From assembly GCA_029641185.1 (NCBI GenBank), contig JAPWGK010000002.1, forward strand, positions 1,054,001 through 1,118,000: a stretch of DNA of 64,000 bases, written 5' to 3'. The notes under the pieces were generated by a model that had not been told where the DNA came from, did not search any database, and saw only the letters and a program-made list of their open reading frames with translations. The translations under genes and the position numbers were made by a program. Positions 24,272-35,959 of the stretch are shown here, piece by piece. How positions within the stretch are numbered: position 1 is the stretch's first letter; the number at the start of each line of letters is the position of its first letter. This DNA comes from Pseudofabraea citricarpa (taxonomy: Eukaryota; Ascomycota; Leotiomycetes; Helotiales; Dermateaceae).

Positions 24272-26455
24272 ATGGCTTATCGTCACAGAAGGGATTTGGC
24301 TGCTAGTCGAAGACGGGTTGAGGACGAGGGCGATGAGGAAGGAGGCTTGGATGCGGGAGACATAGACGATGATTCGTTGTCCGAGGGGTCCATTCTCAGC
24401 GACGACGAACATGGCAGTGAAACCAGCAATCCCGATGCTGCCTCTCCGGAGTCTCCAGGACATCTGAAGTACAATGGGAATGGGAACAAGGCTACCGATA
24501 AAGGTGCAACGAAGCCTAGTAATGGTGTTCCAACGGGACCTAAGCAACTCGCGAACGGCAACAGCGATATGGATATGATGCTGAACGGACTCAAGATTTC
24601 AGACGGTGGTGGAGAAGCTCAGGAGGTTCAATATGAAGATCTACGACAAGAAGCTGATGCTCCAGAGCCGTCCCCCGTTGTGGTGTCATCCACTGCTCAG
24701 ATGGACCAACCTATGGAATTACCGCACGAGAGAAGGCGTCGGGAACACGAAGAATACAAGAAAAAGAGAGATGCGGATCCAGCTTTTGTGCCGAATCGCG
24801 GTGCCTTCTTCATGCATGACCATCGTCATGCTGGACCTGCTGCAAATGGATTCCGCCCGTTTGGCCGAGGACGAGGTCGTGGACGGGGTGGCATTGGGGG
24901 TCCTTTTGCGCCTGTCAAGTAAGTCACTTGCCGTTCTATTCTGACCACTAATGCTAATAATTCCATCAGTCAAATGCCTCAACCTTTCGAACCTACGAAC
25001 GCGCCTTGGGCTCATGATATGCATGAAGTCATCAGCGAGCCTCGCTCTCGAAATGTGCACAATGCCGGCTATGCAAATGGCTCGAACAATGCCGCCGCAC
25101 GAGCTCCCACGAATGCTCCCGAGACCCCAAAAGTCAACAGAGCCCTATCTACCACCAAACACATCGGGAACGTGCAAGTGCGGGTATTCTTCTCAACGAT
25201 GGAGAAGCCCATTACTTTCCCGGGAATTGCTATAAAGCAGTACACTCGGCTCCCAGACCACCGACCTCCTCTCCGCCGCGATAAGCCGGTTCGAGTTTCT
25301 CTTCCAGATCATCCGCCCCGATATATATATCCATCAATGGATCGATCATTTATTTTTATACCAAGAGCAATGAGACCAAATCAGCAAGGCTTTGGTGGCC
25401 GAGGAAGAGGAAGATCCGCTTTTGGTTCGATTGGAGGTTACTCAAGACGTACAAGCGTTTTTGGTGGAAGTGTGTATGGAAGTCAATACGCACCCAGCGT
25501 AGCAATGAGTCGACGATCATCTCTAGCTCGGGAGGTCGGAAGGGAAGATATTGTATCGCCAAGCGGTTCAGCTATGTCCAGGCCTCAAATGCCAATGGAT
25601 CCTTCAAGGCCAATTGTGAAGCTTCCTCCATCTAGCCAACCTGTTCAGCCTCAGTACAGCCAAGCCGGAGTTCAGGAACAACAAAATGGCAATCATGTAG
25701 CTTCTGATGTTCTTCCACGGCCCCAGACCTATCCTCTCCCGCAGAAACCCACTTTCAGGGAGAACCGACCCAACCCAATTCCCATGCATCAACCACGGCC
25801 TCAAAAGGCGGTTTCCGTTGCAGACATAGAATCACCAGCCACATTAAACTTCAACCCTCCCCAGCAACACCAACAACCTTTCCACCAGCAAGTACCTCTA
25901 CAAGTCAACGGACACGGCTATCAGGATCCTATGCTTCATTCTCGCAATGCATCATACCCAAGTCAAGCTTCGACAGGTACACCACTGTCACAAATTCCGG
26001 AGCGTGCTATTCATGCCCAACCCTTCCAACCAAACCCATACCAACAACCAGGTTACTATCCTCAGCAGTCTTATCCCGTCATGCCACCTCCCTCGAATTA
26101 CTATTATCCTCAACAATCTTTCAATTCTCAAATGGGCCCATCTGCTGGTGCGCCACCCTTTATCCCAAACCAGCAACAACAACCACCTTCTTTTTCACAG
26201 GCTGGCCAGCAGCCAGACATTTCAAACTCCCAGCCACCTCAGAATCTTGTCGCACAAGAAGTCAACGGCATGGTCTACTACTATGATGCAGCTCAGATTC
26301 CAACTGTCAACACATTTCCGGCCTACCAGCCACCAACAACTTACCCAATGCAACAAGTTGGTGGCGTCGTAGGAATGGGTGGTATGATGACTCCCAGCCC
26401 GGATGGTTTCTACTATCCTCAGGGCCCACAGGGGGTGGTTTACTATCCTCAATAA
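24272..26455 (+). CDS. Btz-domain protein (CASC3/Barentsz-type exon-junction factor)
   Basis: Exons 24272-24918 and 24970-26455; 710 residues. An acidic N-terminus is followed at about 150-185 by a charged helix and the motif DPAFVPNRGAFFMHDHR, the core of the Btz (CASC3/Barentsz) domain that clasps eIF4A-III and RNA in the exon junction complex. An RGRGRGRGG stretch comes next, and then a region specific to fungal members (about 230-370, including VRVFFSTMEKP and several RG/SR runs). The rest is a long Pro/Gln/Tyr-rich disordered tail. The likely role is in post-splicing mRNA handling or translation, inferred from the domain. The intron has a GTAAGT donor and a GCTAAT branch, and it joins PVN to QMPQ in frame. 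Confidence 0.85.
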
Positions 26456-27292
26456 CAGACTCTGTTTACGGAGTGGCGCTGAGCCTCATCGGGCCTGCAA
26501 ATGCCCGCCCCCTTTTCAATATTCTCTTTTAATGCTTTTCAGCGATATGTTTCTGGTCACGGGTTTTCATTGAGCTGTGCGTTTGTTGTGGAAGCGTTTC
26601 CTTGCTCTTTCCATGGGTCAACCCTCACACTTCCCCTGTCTGTATGCGAAAAAATATATTTGCCCTTGCTTTTTTGTCTTGTTGCCTTGGAAAAGGGGAT
26701 GAGAGGCAACTACGCGAGTTTCTATTTCGTCACATCACATTTTTCTGATGTTAGTAACTATTATGCGGTGTGCGGGAGGGACGTTGTTCTTCATCATTGT
26801 CGTTTACAGAGAGATGCCTCTATTTGGTTTCTTGATTGGTTGTTGGAGATAGGGGGGTGAGGGGGAGCCGAGTAAAGTAGTGTAGTCGTGTTACATAGGA
26901 ATTGATAAGTGATAGTATGAAGCTGCAGCTGTCCTCGAATGGAAATGTGCCCTCGTCTATTGGAACACTTGTTCACACCGAGTGGTAAGCTGGAACAAGG
27001 CAGCAGAGGCTTACCGTTGTAGCAAGGGTTGAATAGGTTGTGTGAAAAGATTACCTGGGTGGTTGCAGAAGAGAAAGGCTCCTGTAACGGAGGAAATATC
27101 CTTAGCGCGTCTTCCCAAGTGTTACACTCACCCACCTATCTTCCCCCAGAAAGAATGGATCCCATATACTCCTCCGAAACGAAGCTATTCCCAGATTATC
27201 TGCAAAACCTGCCTCTCCTCGTGTCTGATTATCTAAAGCGTTTTCTCCTCCTACGAAACACGTGCCGTAACATTCTCCCAATTCCTGATTCC
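26456..27292. other. convergent 3' intergenic region
   Basis: Between the Btz-domain gene and the thymidylate kinase gene, which end towards each other. It contains copy A of the direct repeat (27017-27127). There is no gene. Confidence 0.5.
27017..27127. repeat. direct repeat copy A, downstream of thymidylate kinase
   Basis: 111 bp matching 28105-28224 in the same orientation. I count about eight single-base differences, all transitions, most giving A or T in this copy, plus a 10 nt gap. Common blocks include GGTTGTGTGAAAAGATT, GGGTGGTTGCAGA and GAAAGGCTCCTGTAACGGAG. No coding frame is conserved between copies. Confidence 0.85.
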
Positions 27293-28066
27293 TCAATTCC
27301 TACTTCGCTCGGAGCAGCCAGCTTCCCAGGCTCCGTCCCAAGCGCTCACAGTTCTCACTTCCTTGCCATACCTTCTTCCCGGTTTGAATTCAGCGTTCTG
27401 CTCCACCTGCTCTATGCGGTCGGAAACAGTTTGAAGGATCTCTAATGCTACCTCGTCGATAGTTCCTCCAGCATTAATGATTCTGAGATCGTCACTTTCA
27501 TCTGCTACTTTTGAAAGCTCTAGATAGAGCTCTTGGACGCGCTTTTGCATATGTGAAGTCTCGTATTTCTCGTCCCCAAAGTCTGCTCTTTTGCCAGCTT
27601 CCTCGGAGCTAAGATTCAAGAATACAACCATATCCGGCCGCGGAAGTCCGACCTCAGGTTCGCGCGCCCACTGTATCGAGAGGGCCGGGTTATCTTTCGC
27701 GACACTGTAGACTATGCCAGAATAATAATATCGGTCACAAATGATGGTATAGCCTTTGGCTAGACTGTCCGAGATACTTTTCGCTGACTCCCAGCGGTTC
27801 GCAGAGAAGAGCAGATGGATGACATGATCTTCCATCTCGGTCTTGCTCTGCAGGTAGTTGTTGATCATGTTACCAATAGGTGACGTCCTGTCGGGGAATC
27901 GCATGGTCTTGATATTCCGACCAGAAGCATACAGAGCCTCTGCTAGCTTCTGAACTTGGGTTGTCTTTCCAGTACGGTCTAATCCTTCCACGACGATAAA
28001 AGCACCCCGACTTATGTTCTGGACCGGCTCTTGCCACGGTCTGCCCTCATGCTCATTTCCAGCCAT
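27293..28066 (-). CDS. cdc8: thymidylate kinase
   Basis: Single exon, 257 residues, ATG at 28064-28066. The P-loop is GLDRTGKTT at 28-36. The dTMP-binding FPDR is at 57-60, the LFSANRWE helix at 86-93 and the DRYYYSG motif at 111-117. The lid region is near 160-175 (KRADFGDEKYE). These match eukaryotic thymidylate kinases (yeast Cdc8), which phosphorylate dTMP to dTDP for DNA synthesis. The N-terminus is about 15-20 residues longer than usual, and a tail of about 30 residues follows the family end. The gene has no intron and is flanked on both sides by a 110-120 bp direct repeat, an unusual setting. All catalytic motifs are intact. Confidence 0.93.
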   Translation of the reverse strand: MAGNEHEGRPWQEPVQNISRGAFIVVEGLDRTGKTTQVQKLAEALYASGRNIKTMRFPDRTSPIGNMINNYLQSKTEMEDHVIHLLFSANRWESAKSISDSLAKGYTIICDRYYYSGIVYSVAKDNPALSIQWAREPEVGLPRPDMVVFLNLSSEEAGKRADFGDEKYETSHMQKRVQELYLELSKVADESDDLRIINAGGTIDEVALEILQTVSDRIEQVEQNAEFKPGRRYGKEVRTVSAWDGAWEAGCSERSRN

Positions 28067-28104
28067 GGTGGGTGGTTACTGGGAACCCGGTGTTGTACTT
28101 GCCA

Positions 28105-28224
28105 GTGTAGCGAGGGTTGAATGGGTTGTGTGAAAAGATTGCCCGGGTGGTTGCAGAGGAGAAAGGCTCCTGTAACGGAGGAGGAACTTAACAATATCCT
28201 TAGCGCACCTTCCCAGGTGTTACA
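28105..28224. repeat. direct repeat copy B, upstream of thymidylate kinase
   Basis: 120 bp, the longer partner of 27017-27127, starting 39 bp upstream of the kinase ATG and so probably within its promoter or leader. It has 10 nt (around GGAACTTAAC) absent from copy A. CTCC and GGAG flank TGTAAC and could form a small hairpin. Confidence 0.85.
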
Positions 28225-29469
28225 GCATCCAGCCCCGTGGTGGTGAACCTGGAAAGGTAGAGCACATGTCTCGGCTGGAGAAAGCCTAGGCGGTGGTAGA
28301 CTAGGGGACTGGCGGTTTGCCGGACGGCAATAGTTTGCCATGACTCACGATATTCTGTTGGCATTTTTCATGTGTGGTTTGAAAGGATGGTAATAATGAT
28401 GGTTGATTGATGGATTGGATGGCTATTGTCGGCGTTAAGTGGTATAGGCGAGGGAGGTAGGGGGTGCAAGGCCAGGCCAGCTCTCCGGGACAGACACAAC
28501 AAACAGACACTGCAAGTGATACTATACAGCCCTCAACTGTGTGGTATTTTTAATGAGCTTATCACAAGCTTGTCTAATGGTTTCCATTTGACATTCCCCG
28601 TTGGTCTTTAGCTAGATGGCTCTGGTGGTTTTGATCCTACGGAGAGGCAAGTCCGGCGGCGTTAGAAGATGGGCCGGTTTGGCTGAGGGTAGAAACACAT
28701 GATTATTGTTTGGAAGTACGCACTACCATAGATCAATGGGAACTCCCAAACAAAGCCCAACAGGCCAAGTTGGCACTCGTCATTCACTACTGTAGGTATG
28801 GCTCGCACGGTCGAGCCTCCCCTTCTCCTCTTCTGCTCCTCTCCTCCTCCCTCGTGACTCGGGCCTCGCATCTAGTGCCAGTGCCAGTGTCAGCCGCCGG
28901 ATGGAGGAGGATAAGAGACGATAACTCGATTCCGTCCTCCAACCTGCCGAAAGTAACACACCGCCAGAGCAGCCAGCCAGCAGCCAACACTTGCACCCCG
29001 GCTGCGTGATCTGCCTCTGCCTCTGCCTCTTGCTGACTGTCCATCTTCACTTTACTCTCTCTGCCCGCTCTCTGCTTCTTTGCCTCTTTGCCTCCTTCCA
29101 GCACATTCTCGACGTGCCTCTTCTCTTGTTCGGATTGCCATTGTCACGTCAGCATCGTCGCTACAGCGCGAACTTGCACTTGCGTACCTGTCGAAGCCTG
29201 AAATTCACTAAACGCGATAGGTCTAGTCCGCTTACCTTATCTAGGCAGCCCAGGCCAGGACCTCAGCAGGGCGTTCTCCGCACCTCACTTACATCCATCC
29301 ATCTTCCTCCTCCTCCTCCTCCTCCACCACCACCCTCCCACCTTCCACCTCCTCCCTCTCTTACCCTCTACCCTTCTATCTACTACCCCCTCCCATCCCC
29401 TCACTTCTGGGTACATCACCATCCTCCAACTGTTGAAGCAATCGAGAACTGGATACACCATCATATCCC

Positions 29470-29547
29470 GTAAGCTTCCCCGACCTGAGACAGTTGTGTT
29501 GCACGTCACCGCTCGCCCAACCTCAAGAGTACTAACACGACATCCAG
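29470..29547 (+). other. probable intron in the 5' untranslated region of the NBR1-like gene
   Basis: The donor GTAAGC at 29470 and the acceptor ATCCAG ending at 29547 enclose a perfect TACTAAC branch point at 29530-29536. The ATG follows 16 bp later. Confidence 0.7.
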
Positions 29548-29562
29548 CCGCACCCAACAAAC

Positions 29563-32326
29563 ATGGCGTCCTCCTCAGCAGCGACTCCAGATACCCTGGT
29601 GACGCTGAAGATCAACGTTGATGGAAGCAACAGAAGATTCAAGCTTCCTCTGCGTGAACTCGGCCCTGGCACGCTCCCCGATAAGGTACGTGATGGCATC
29701 ATCACCATCATCAGCACAAGGCTCCCGGGACCTCACGACATCTTGCCTAATTGACATGAATCTATCCCTTCCTCACCACTTGAGAGTCAACTGAGCTGAT
29801 CTGTCTTGCTCCCTACAGCTTCGATTCCTCCTTGCCATCCCACCTACATCCGAGGCTGTCTTCGAACGCTATTCCGACAGTGCCGCCGCCTTCATCGTCC
29901 TCGACCCCCACAACACCTCCGTCTACAAACAACTCTACCGTGCTGCAAAGGCTAAGCTAAAGCTCCGCCTCAAGGTTACTATCACCGACAAGGAATCAGA
30001 AGAGTCTGCACCGGAGAAAGAGGAATCGCGAGTCATGCCCAAGCCAGCCTCCGTCGAGGACGAGGAGCTTAGCCAAGTCACTCCCTCTGAACAAACCAGC
30101 TCCTTTTATCCTTCATCAGCTACACCAGTTGTGGTTCAATCCAACTCAACACCTTTCGAGGTTCCAAACCTACCAAACTCTGTTGCTCAGCTTCAGCGTG
30201 AATTCAAGGAGCTTCTGATCACCCATCCTCAATTACCCTGCTCAGTGGAGAGCGTCAACACTGGCTGTCCATACAAAGCCACGAGCGAGGCCCAGAGGAG
30301 TTGCTATTTCCCACAAAACGAGATTCCAGTTTCCCGTGGCTCCGCTGCCCGCGAGAAGTGGTTCGCTGATCTTGCCAACGTTTCCCAGGAACGCCAGGAT
30401 GCTATTCGCAGCACTAGCGTCACAGCCCCCGTCGCTAGTATCTTCTCCGTGTACTGCAACAACTGCGAAAATGCTATCCCAGATGAACACTATCACTGCA
30501 GCACATGCGACGATGGCGACTTTGATCTCTGCCAAACCTGTGTCGGCGATGGAGTTACCTGTAATGGTGATGGTCACTGGATGATCAAGCGCTTTGTCAA
30601 GAATGGCAAGGTCATAACCAGCACGACAGAGACCATTGCACCAAAGGCACTAAAGGCTGCTCCATTCTCCGAGTCAAAGACAACTCTGGTCCCTGCTGAA
30701 GAAGAAGTTGCCGCTCGTACCTGCAACTCTTGCATCCAAGGTAAGCCCCAGAGCAGGACGTTTCAAATGTATCCACTAACACTTCCCAGAACTTCCTGAG
30801 GAGAACTTCGTCACTTGCACAACTTGTGAGGACTTTGACCTCTGCATTGCTTGCCATGTTGGCTTGGAGCATGGACACAATCCCAAACACGCTTTCGTGC
30901 CTGCTGTGGAGGACACTAACCTTAGCATCATTGCAACAGCTCTCCTTGCCCCTGGCCGCAACACAACCCACAATGCCATTTGCGACGGTTGTGATCAAGT
31001 ATGTAGCACCTGTCACCCCTGGTTTGCGCTTCAACTAACCTTGGATAGTACGTGTATGGTGTCCGCCATAAGTGCCTCGACTGCCCAGACTGGGACTACT
31101 GCTCTGCTTGCATCGTCAACTCGAGCTTCATCCACCCTGGTCATAGATTCGTTCCTGTCTACGAGCCTCTATACGACCTTGCTGCCGTAAATCGTGCATA
31201 TGCAACCAAATCTCGTCACCACGGTATTTACTGCGACGGACCTCTTTGCAAGGGTGGCAGTCTTGGTCAATCATATATCAAGGGAGACCGATACAAGTGT
31301 GCTGTTTGCCATGACACTGACTTCTGCGCCAATTGCGAGGCCAGCCCATCTAACCAACATAATAAGACCCACCCACTTATCAAGTTTAAGACCCCAGTCA
31401 GAAATGCCAGCATCACCACCGTTGGTGAACATGGCGACGGCAGAGCTATGCCATTGATGGGTGATCGACGTGGCCACACAACATCTAAGGCTACCGAGAC
31501 AACCCCAGCTGCCTCTGCCAATGCTGCTACACAGGTGCAGACAGTTGCCGATCTTCAGCCAAGTGGACCTATTACAATTGCTTCGCTTGTTGTCGAGGAG
31601 AAAGAAGAAGTGAAGGTTGAGGAGCCTGAAGTCAAGACTGAGGAGGTTACTGAGGTCTCTGAGGTCTCTGAGGTCAAGGAAGAGTTAATTGCTCACTTCG
31701 TCCGTGATGCTGTCTCTGATGGCAGCATCTTCCCTGCCAACAGTGTTTTCGAGCAGACCTGGTACCTGCGTAACGGAGGCAAGACTGCTTGGCCAGCAGG
31801 ATGCAGTGTTAAGTTTGTTGGCGGCGACAACATGTGCGCCGTTGACCCTGATCACCCAGCTAGCGTTCACGAACTGGTCAGCGCTGCCGAGAGCACCACC
31901 TGCTATACCGAGGTCGCCCCTGGCCAGGAATCCGGCTTCACTGTTTTGATGAGAACACCAAACCGATCTGGTAACTTCATCTCCTACTGGCGTTTAACTG
32001 GCCCTGATGGCAACAAATTCGGCCACAGACTCTGGTGTGACGTCAATGTTATCGCAATCACAACTGGCGTTAAGCAAGAAGCAAAGGAAGAGACCTCGTT
32101 GGAAGGAAGTCAGATGATTTTCCCTAAATTGGAGAAGGAATCACCAACTACAAGCATCCATGAGGAGGTTGCTAACGTCAAGTCTCAGCCTGAAGAGGAT
32201 GATGATGAGTTTGAGGATTTCGTCGAGGAATCACTTGAGGAGTCGGATGATGGCTTCTTGACCGATTCAGATGATTATGAAATTCTGGAGGCAGACGAAT
32301 ACCTCGCAGCACCCGAGAAGAAGTGA
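29563..32326 (+). CDS. NBR1-like selective autophagy receptor with four ZZ zinc fingers
   Basis: Exons 29563-29685, 29819-30740, 30790-30998 and 31049-32326; 843 residues. The N-terminal 90 residues look like a PB1 domain (RRFKLPLREL, RFLLAIPP, RAAKAKLKLRLKV). Four ZZ-type zinc fingers follow at about 250-300, 341-385, 410-460 and 476-535, each with CxxC pairs and a DFDLC or DWDYC core. The FW (NBR1 central) domain spans about 630-750 (FEQTWYLRNGGKTAWPAGC). The acidic tail carries the LC3-interacting-type motif YEIL at 828-831 inside SDDYEILEADEYL. In S. pombe and filamentous fungi NBR1 homologues deliver cargo such as vacuolar hydrolases or peroxisomes to the vacuole; a four-ZZ form fits that group. 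Cargo binding through ZZ or FW and Atg8 binding through the tail are inferred. Confidence 0.9.
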
Positions 32327-33874
32327 GAAGGAACTCACTAGTATTCAGGTTGCCGGAAGTGGAGTACGTGGAGGGCGTCGAGATTGATAACAACACAGGA
32401 TAGCTTACGGCAGGTGCTACTGGTGTTCCGGGGAATTTCATTATTTCTTTTTTTCCTAACATGTAACTGCAAGGTCTCTCCTTCTCTCTCTCTTTACGGT
32501 CAATCATTTGGATGACCTATGGCGCTCTTAATACTTGGGCCCCGCGTGGCTTCGGGAGGAGCGATTAGGATTTCATCTCACTTTGTGCTTTAACTTGATG
32601 ATAACAACAATGGATGCGATTTGGAATGAATTGAAAGTGATTTCACACGAGGTGAGGAGAGCGAGAAGAGTGACGTTGCATTTACTACTTGTCTTGCTTG
32701 TTGAGTGAGGCCTTACAGTATATGGAGTTTTGTTGAAAGGTAATTGAATTTGGTATGATCAACTAATCAAACACATATTGGATTATCTAGGTATTCTAAC
32801 CCCCTCTTCTCTTTAGATTACTACAAGATGCACGATCGAAATGAAAAGTCCCAAGCTCTACACTCGAGGTTAAGACTAGACTTATCTTATCACTTCTCTC
32901 GATCTAGGTACTTGTTCTATCTATCTCAAGCTTAATTATTCTTTGATATATATATATATACATACTTCCCCCTACCTTGTAACTGTCTTGTTACCACATA
33001 AAAGATGCGGAACAACTTTCCAGAACCAAACCACTAGCCGGACCCCGGTTTTTCTACCACCCCCTCTCACGCATCGAGGAGGATGAACCGGCAGCTATTC
33101 TCCAGATCATCCTTGTCGCTGATTCCCGCCTTTGGCGGCTGGAAACGGAGCAGCGGTACCGAGATTCATACATACATGCCTCGCGGGTGAGCAGGTTGTT
33201 GTCATGCGGTAGGTATCAAGGCTATGTTTGTCGTTGTCGCTCTTGAAGCTTTTCACTCTTCCCTCTGCTTGAATTGTTTTACTGCTGGTGCTGTTTTTGT
33301 CGTGGTGGGTTGGTTGGTTGTTGGATTTGGTAATCATACAAGGTGGTAGGATGGGATAGGCCATCTGCGTGAAGATTATGCGTCCTATTTGATGGATCGA
33401 TACCTGTATATTTTCTGCTTTGTCGATCGTGTGTCTAATAGATGGTTCGTATTTAGATGTCTTGCTTACTGACTCTTAACTGAGATTTGAGGAGGGCAGG
33501 TGCTACGTAGGTGTAAGAGTTGAATTCCTTTGAGGTATCCCTAATAGAGTAAACTATTTTGTTTTGATCAGTAGTGAGCTTTTCTTTTTACTATATGCGA
33601 ACATAAGCTTTTAACCAACACACTCAAACCTCCCTTTAACCACCGTCTTTAGTCAACAGTCAATCATAGCAAATCTTTTATCTGTGACGGATAAAATGGT
33701 ATGCATCATTCAAAGCTATATGAATGAAAGACGGCTTTGCAATAGCCGTCTCGTATTCGTCAGCACGAGTAAGCTGCTCGGCTTCTTCGATGATATCCGC
33801 TATATATCCGAAGGGCTTTATGACAACTTCCTCACATCGACCTCCAACCTCCGTTACAAACTCCGCCCAACAAC
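32327..33874. other. intergenic region
   Basis: 1.5 kb, AT-rich in its middle, with a short (AT)n run near 32947-32961. It should hold the 3' end of the NBR1-like transcript and the promoter of the hydrolase. No gene was seen. Confidence 0.5.
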
Positions 33875-34867
33875 ATGCTGCCCGTGCCGACCTTGCCAGC
33901 AGAGCAGCTCATCAACGGGCTGAACCACCTGCCCGGTCCGTCCGCCGAAGCATTCAACGCCGAGTTCGCGGGGATCCTCCCCGAAGGCGAATCGATCCCC
34001 TCGTCCTGGGGAAGCACGCGGCTGTACGATTTCTCACGCGTGCCCACAGCGAAACCGCAGCGCAGAGTCATCCTCATCCATGGCGCAGGCACACCAGCTA
34101 TCGGGCTTGCACCGCTCGCTTACTCGCTTACAGCAGCTGGCGACAACCACGTCGTGATCTATGATCTCTGGGGCCACGGATGCTCGTCTACTCCGCTGGC
34201 AGCCCACACGCCGGCCCTCTACCACATGCAGCTCCTCGAGCTGCTGGCGCACCTGGGCTGGACGACGGCGCACCTCGTCGGATACTCGCTCGGCGGTGTG
34301 ATCGGGACGTCCTTCACGGCGCTGCATCGGGACATGGTCGAGTCACTGACCATCGCCGCAGCGCCGGGCCTGTGGAAGAAGGCAGACCGGTCCTTCTTCC
34401 GCGGCTTCGTCGAAGATGGAGGATGGGGCCGAGAATGGCTGAGCCGGCCTAGAATCCTCTCCCTCGTCGGCGCCGACCAGCTGCCCCGCGAGGGCTGGCG
34501 ACAGCGCTGGCGCGACAAGAACGAGATGGACACGGCGGCCGTCGAGGACTGGCAGCGGAAGACTCACCCCGGCCACGTTGCGAGTCTCGTCAGCTCGTTC
34601 AGGCACGCCGCCATCTACGACGGGCATCCCTTCTTTCAATGCGTCGCCCAGAGTCGCGTCAAGACTCTCGCCCTGTATGGCGAGCTGGACGGCCTCGTCA
34701 TCGCTGAGGAGACGGAGATCGCCCTGCGCACGCTGGGTTGGGAGGGGGACTTCGTCGTCCTGGAGGGTGCGGGACATGCTGTCGTGAGGCAGAAAGTCCC
34801 TGAGGTGACGGAGCTCCTGAGGAAGTTCTGGGATGGCCTTGGAGTAGGGAATCAATGCACGTGTTGA
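33875..34867 (+). CDS. alpha/beta hydrolase
   Basis: Single exon, 330 residues, ATG at 33875. The oxyanion motif HGAG is at 69-72, the strand ending VVIYDLWGHG at about 93-102, the nucleophile elbow GYSLGG at 136-141 with Ser138, the acid probably Asp272 (GELDGL) and the base His301 (GAGHAV). Spacing fits alpha/beta hydrolase fold 1 proteins such as serine hydrolases and esterases. There is no signal peptide, so it is probably intracellular. The substrate cannot be told. The gene is strikingly GC-rich against AT-rich flanks, as are several genes of this part. Confidence 0.88.
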   Translation: MLPVPTLPAEQLINGLNHLPGPSAEAFNAEFAGILPEGESIPSSWGSTRLYDFSRVPTAKPQRRVILIHGAGTPAIGLAPLAYSLTAAGDNHVVIYDLWGHGCSSTPLAAHTPALYHMQLLELLAHLGWTTAHLVGYSLGGVIGTSFTALHRDMVESLTIAAAPGLWKKADRSFFRGFVEDGGWGREWLSRPRILSLVGADQLPREGWRQRWRDKNEMDTAAVEDWQRKTHPGHVASLVSSFRHAAIYDGHPFFQCVAQSRVKTLALYGELDGLVIAEETEIALRTLGWEGDFVVLEGAGHAVVRQKVPEVTELLRKFWDGLGVGNQCTC

Positions 34868-35959
34868 TTGATCTCTCACGTTGGACGGACGGACCGATGC
34901 GGATTCGGCCAGATGCATTTACCGAGTCGTACGGCGTAGATTCGATAGATAATGCATGATGTAGACTGTGTTGCTCATTCAGTTAGTCGTCTCGTATTGC
35001 GGCTGCGAATGGCATCGTTTGATGTCAAGATGACTGACTGCCTGGCTGACCGAATGATGATGATAATAAGATCTGAGCATAAACGAACGGTACTTTTCTA
35101 TGTGGCACAGCAAATCTTGTACCGGTTCGTTGGCTGGGAGATTGTACTGTATTTAGTCGCTTCTACCGATTGAGAAGAGGGGAGAAAAGACAGGGATAGA
35201 TACAAGACAGGTTTTCTCACGACAGCTCTCTGTGTTTAATTCGTAGCCGGCTTAAGTAAGACAAAACACGTACTGTATTCGATACGGTACTGTACTTGAT
35301 CAAGCAGAGATGCTACCCCACCTGTTACTTACCAGATCATGTTTCTCGATGAGTGAGGGGTAGAGTACAGACAAACTCCAGAGTAGACACAGACCCCGCA
35401 AAAAGAAAAAGAACCCCTGGATTAAGGTTAAGGGAAGGCAGATCTTCATTTCCCGGAAGGATGGGATGACGGACCCCTGAAATCTTACTGCACAACAGCA
35501 AAACAACACAGCACCAGGCGGTCAACGGTCGACCAGTTAATGAGCGAATCGAGGAAGCGTCGAGTACCTGAAGTTGGTTCGTTCGCCTGCTCGAATACGA
35601 GATATAGTGAGTTTATTAATAGAAGAGAAGATGAAGACCTATCCTATGGCATTCCTCGGCCGCTTCGGTTCGTCTGGCTCGTACTGTACTGTATGTACTG
35701 TGGCTCTGCTCTGCAGATCTTGCTCTGACGTCGAGCTGAGTCGACCAGAGTGGATGCGGAATAAAACTGGGGAGGTAAACAGGAACAGGTATTATTTGAA
35801 GGATCGAGAATCCTCTCTCTTCTGATCGGACCTAAACACGCGAGATTCTTTATTCACCCTTCTTATCACTGCTGATCATCTCTCTTCCACAAATCACAAA
35901 CCACAAACCACAAACCACAAACCACAACTCAATTCATATTTATATACACAGAGTCAATC
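34868..35959. promoter_or_regulatory. intergenic region and promoter of the small secreted protein
   Basis: 1.1 kb. GTACTGTACTGTA-type words occur near 35270-35300 and 35680-35700. CACAAAC repeats at about 35888-35926 and a TATTTATATA element near 35937 lie just before the start codon. There is no other gene. Confidence 0.5.

Larger units (their letters stand above)
28067..29562. promoter_or_regulatory. divergent promoter region of thymidylate kinase and NBR1-like gene
   Basis: 1.5 kb between two genes that point apart. Near the kinase end it carries copy B of the direct repeat. Near the other end it has a CTC microsatellite (about 29304-29325) and a leader intron (29470-29547). The short frames in between look non-coding. 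Confidence 0.55.

Noticed and set aside
26794..28341. Two minus-strand frames sharing a CNTWE.ALRI segment on both sides of thymidylate kinase
   Set aside because: The shared segment comes from the direct repeat and the frames diverge at the indel, so it is not a conserved protein.
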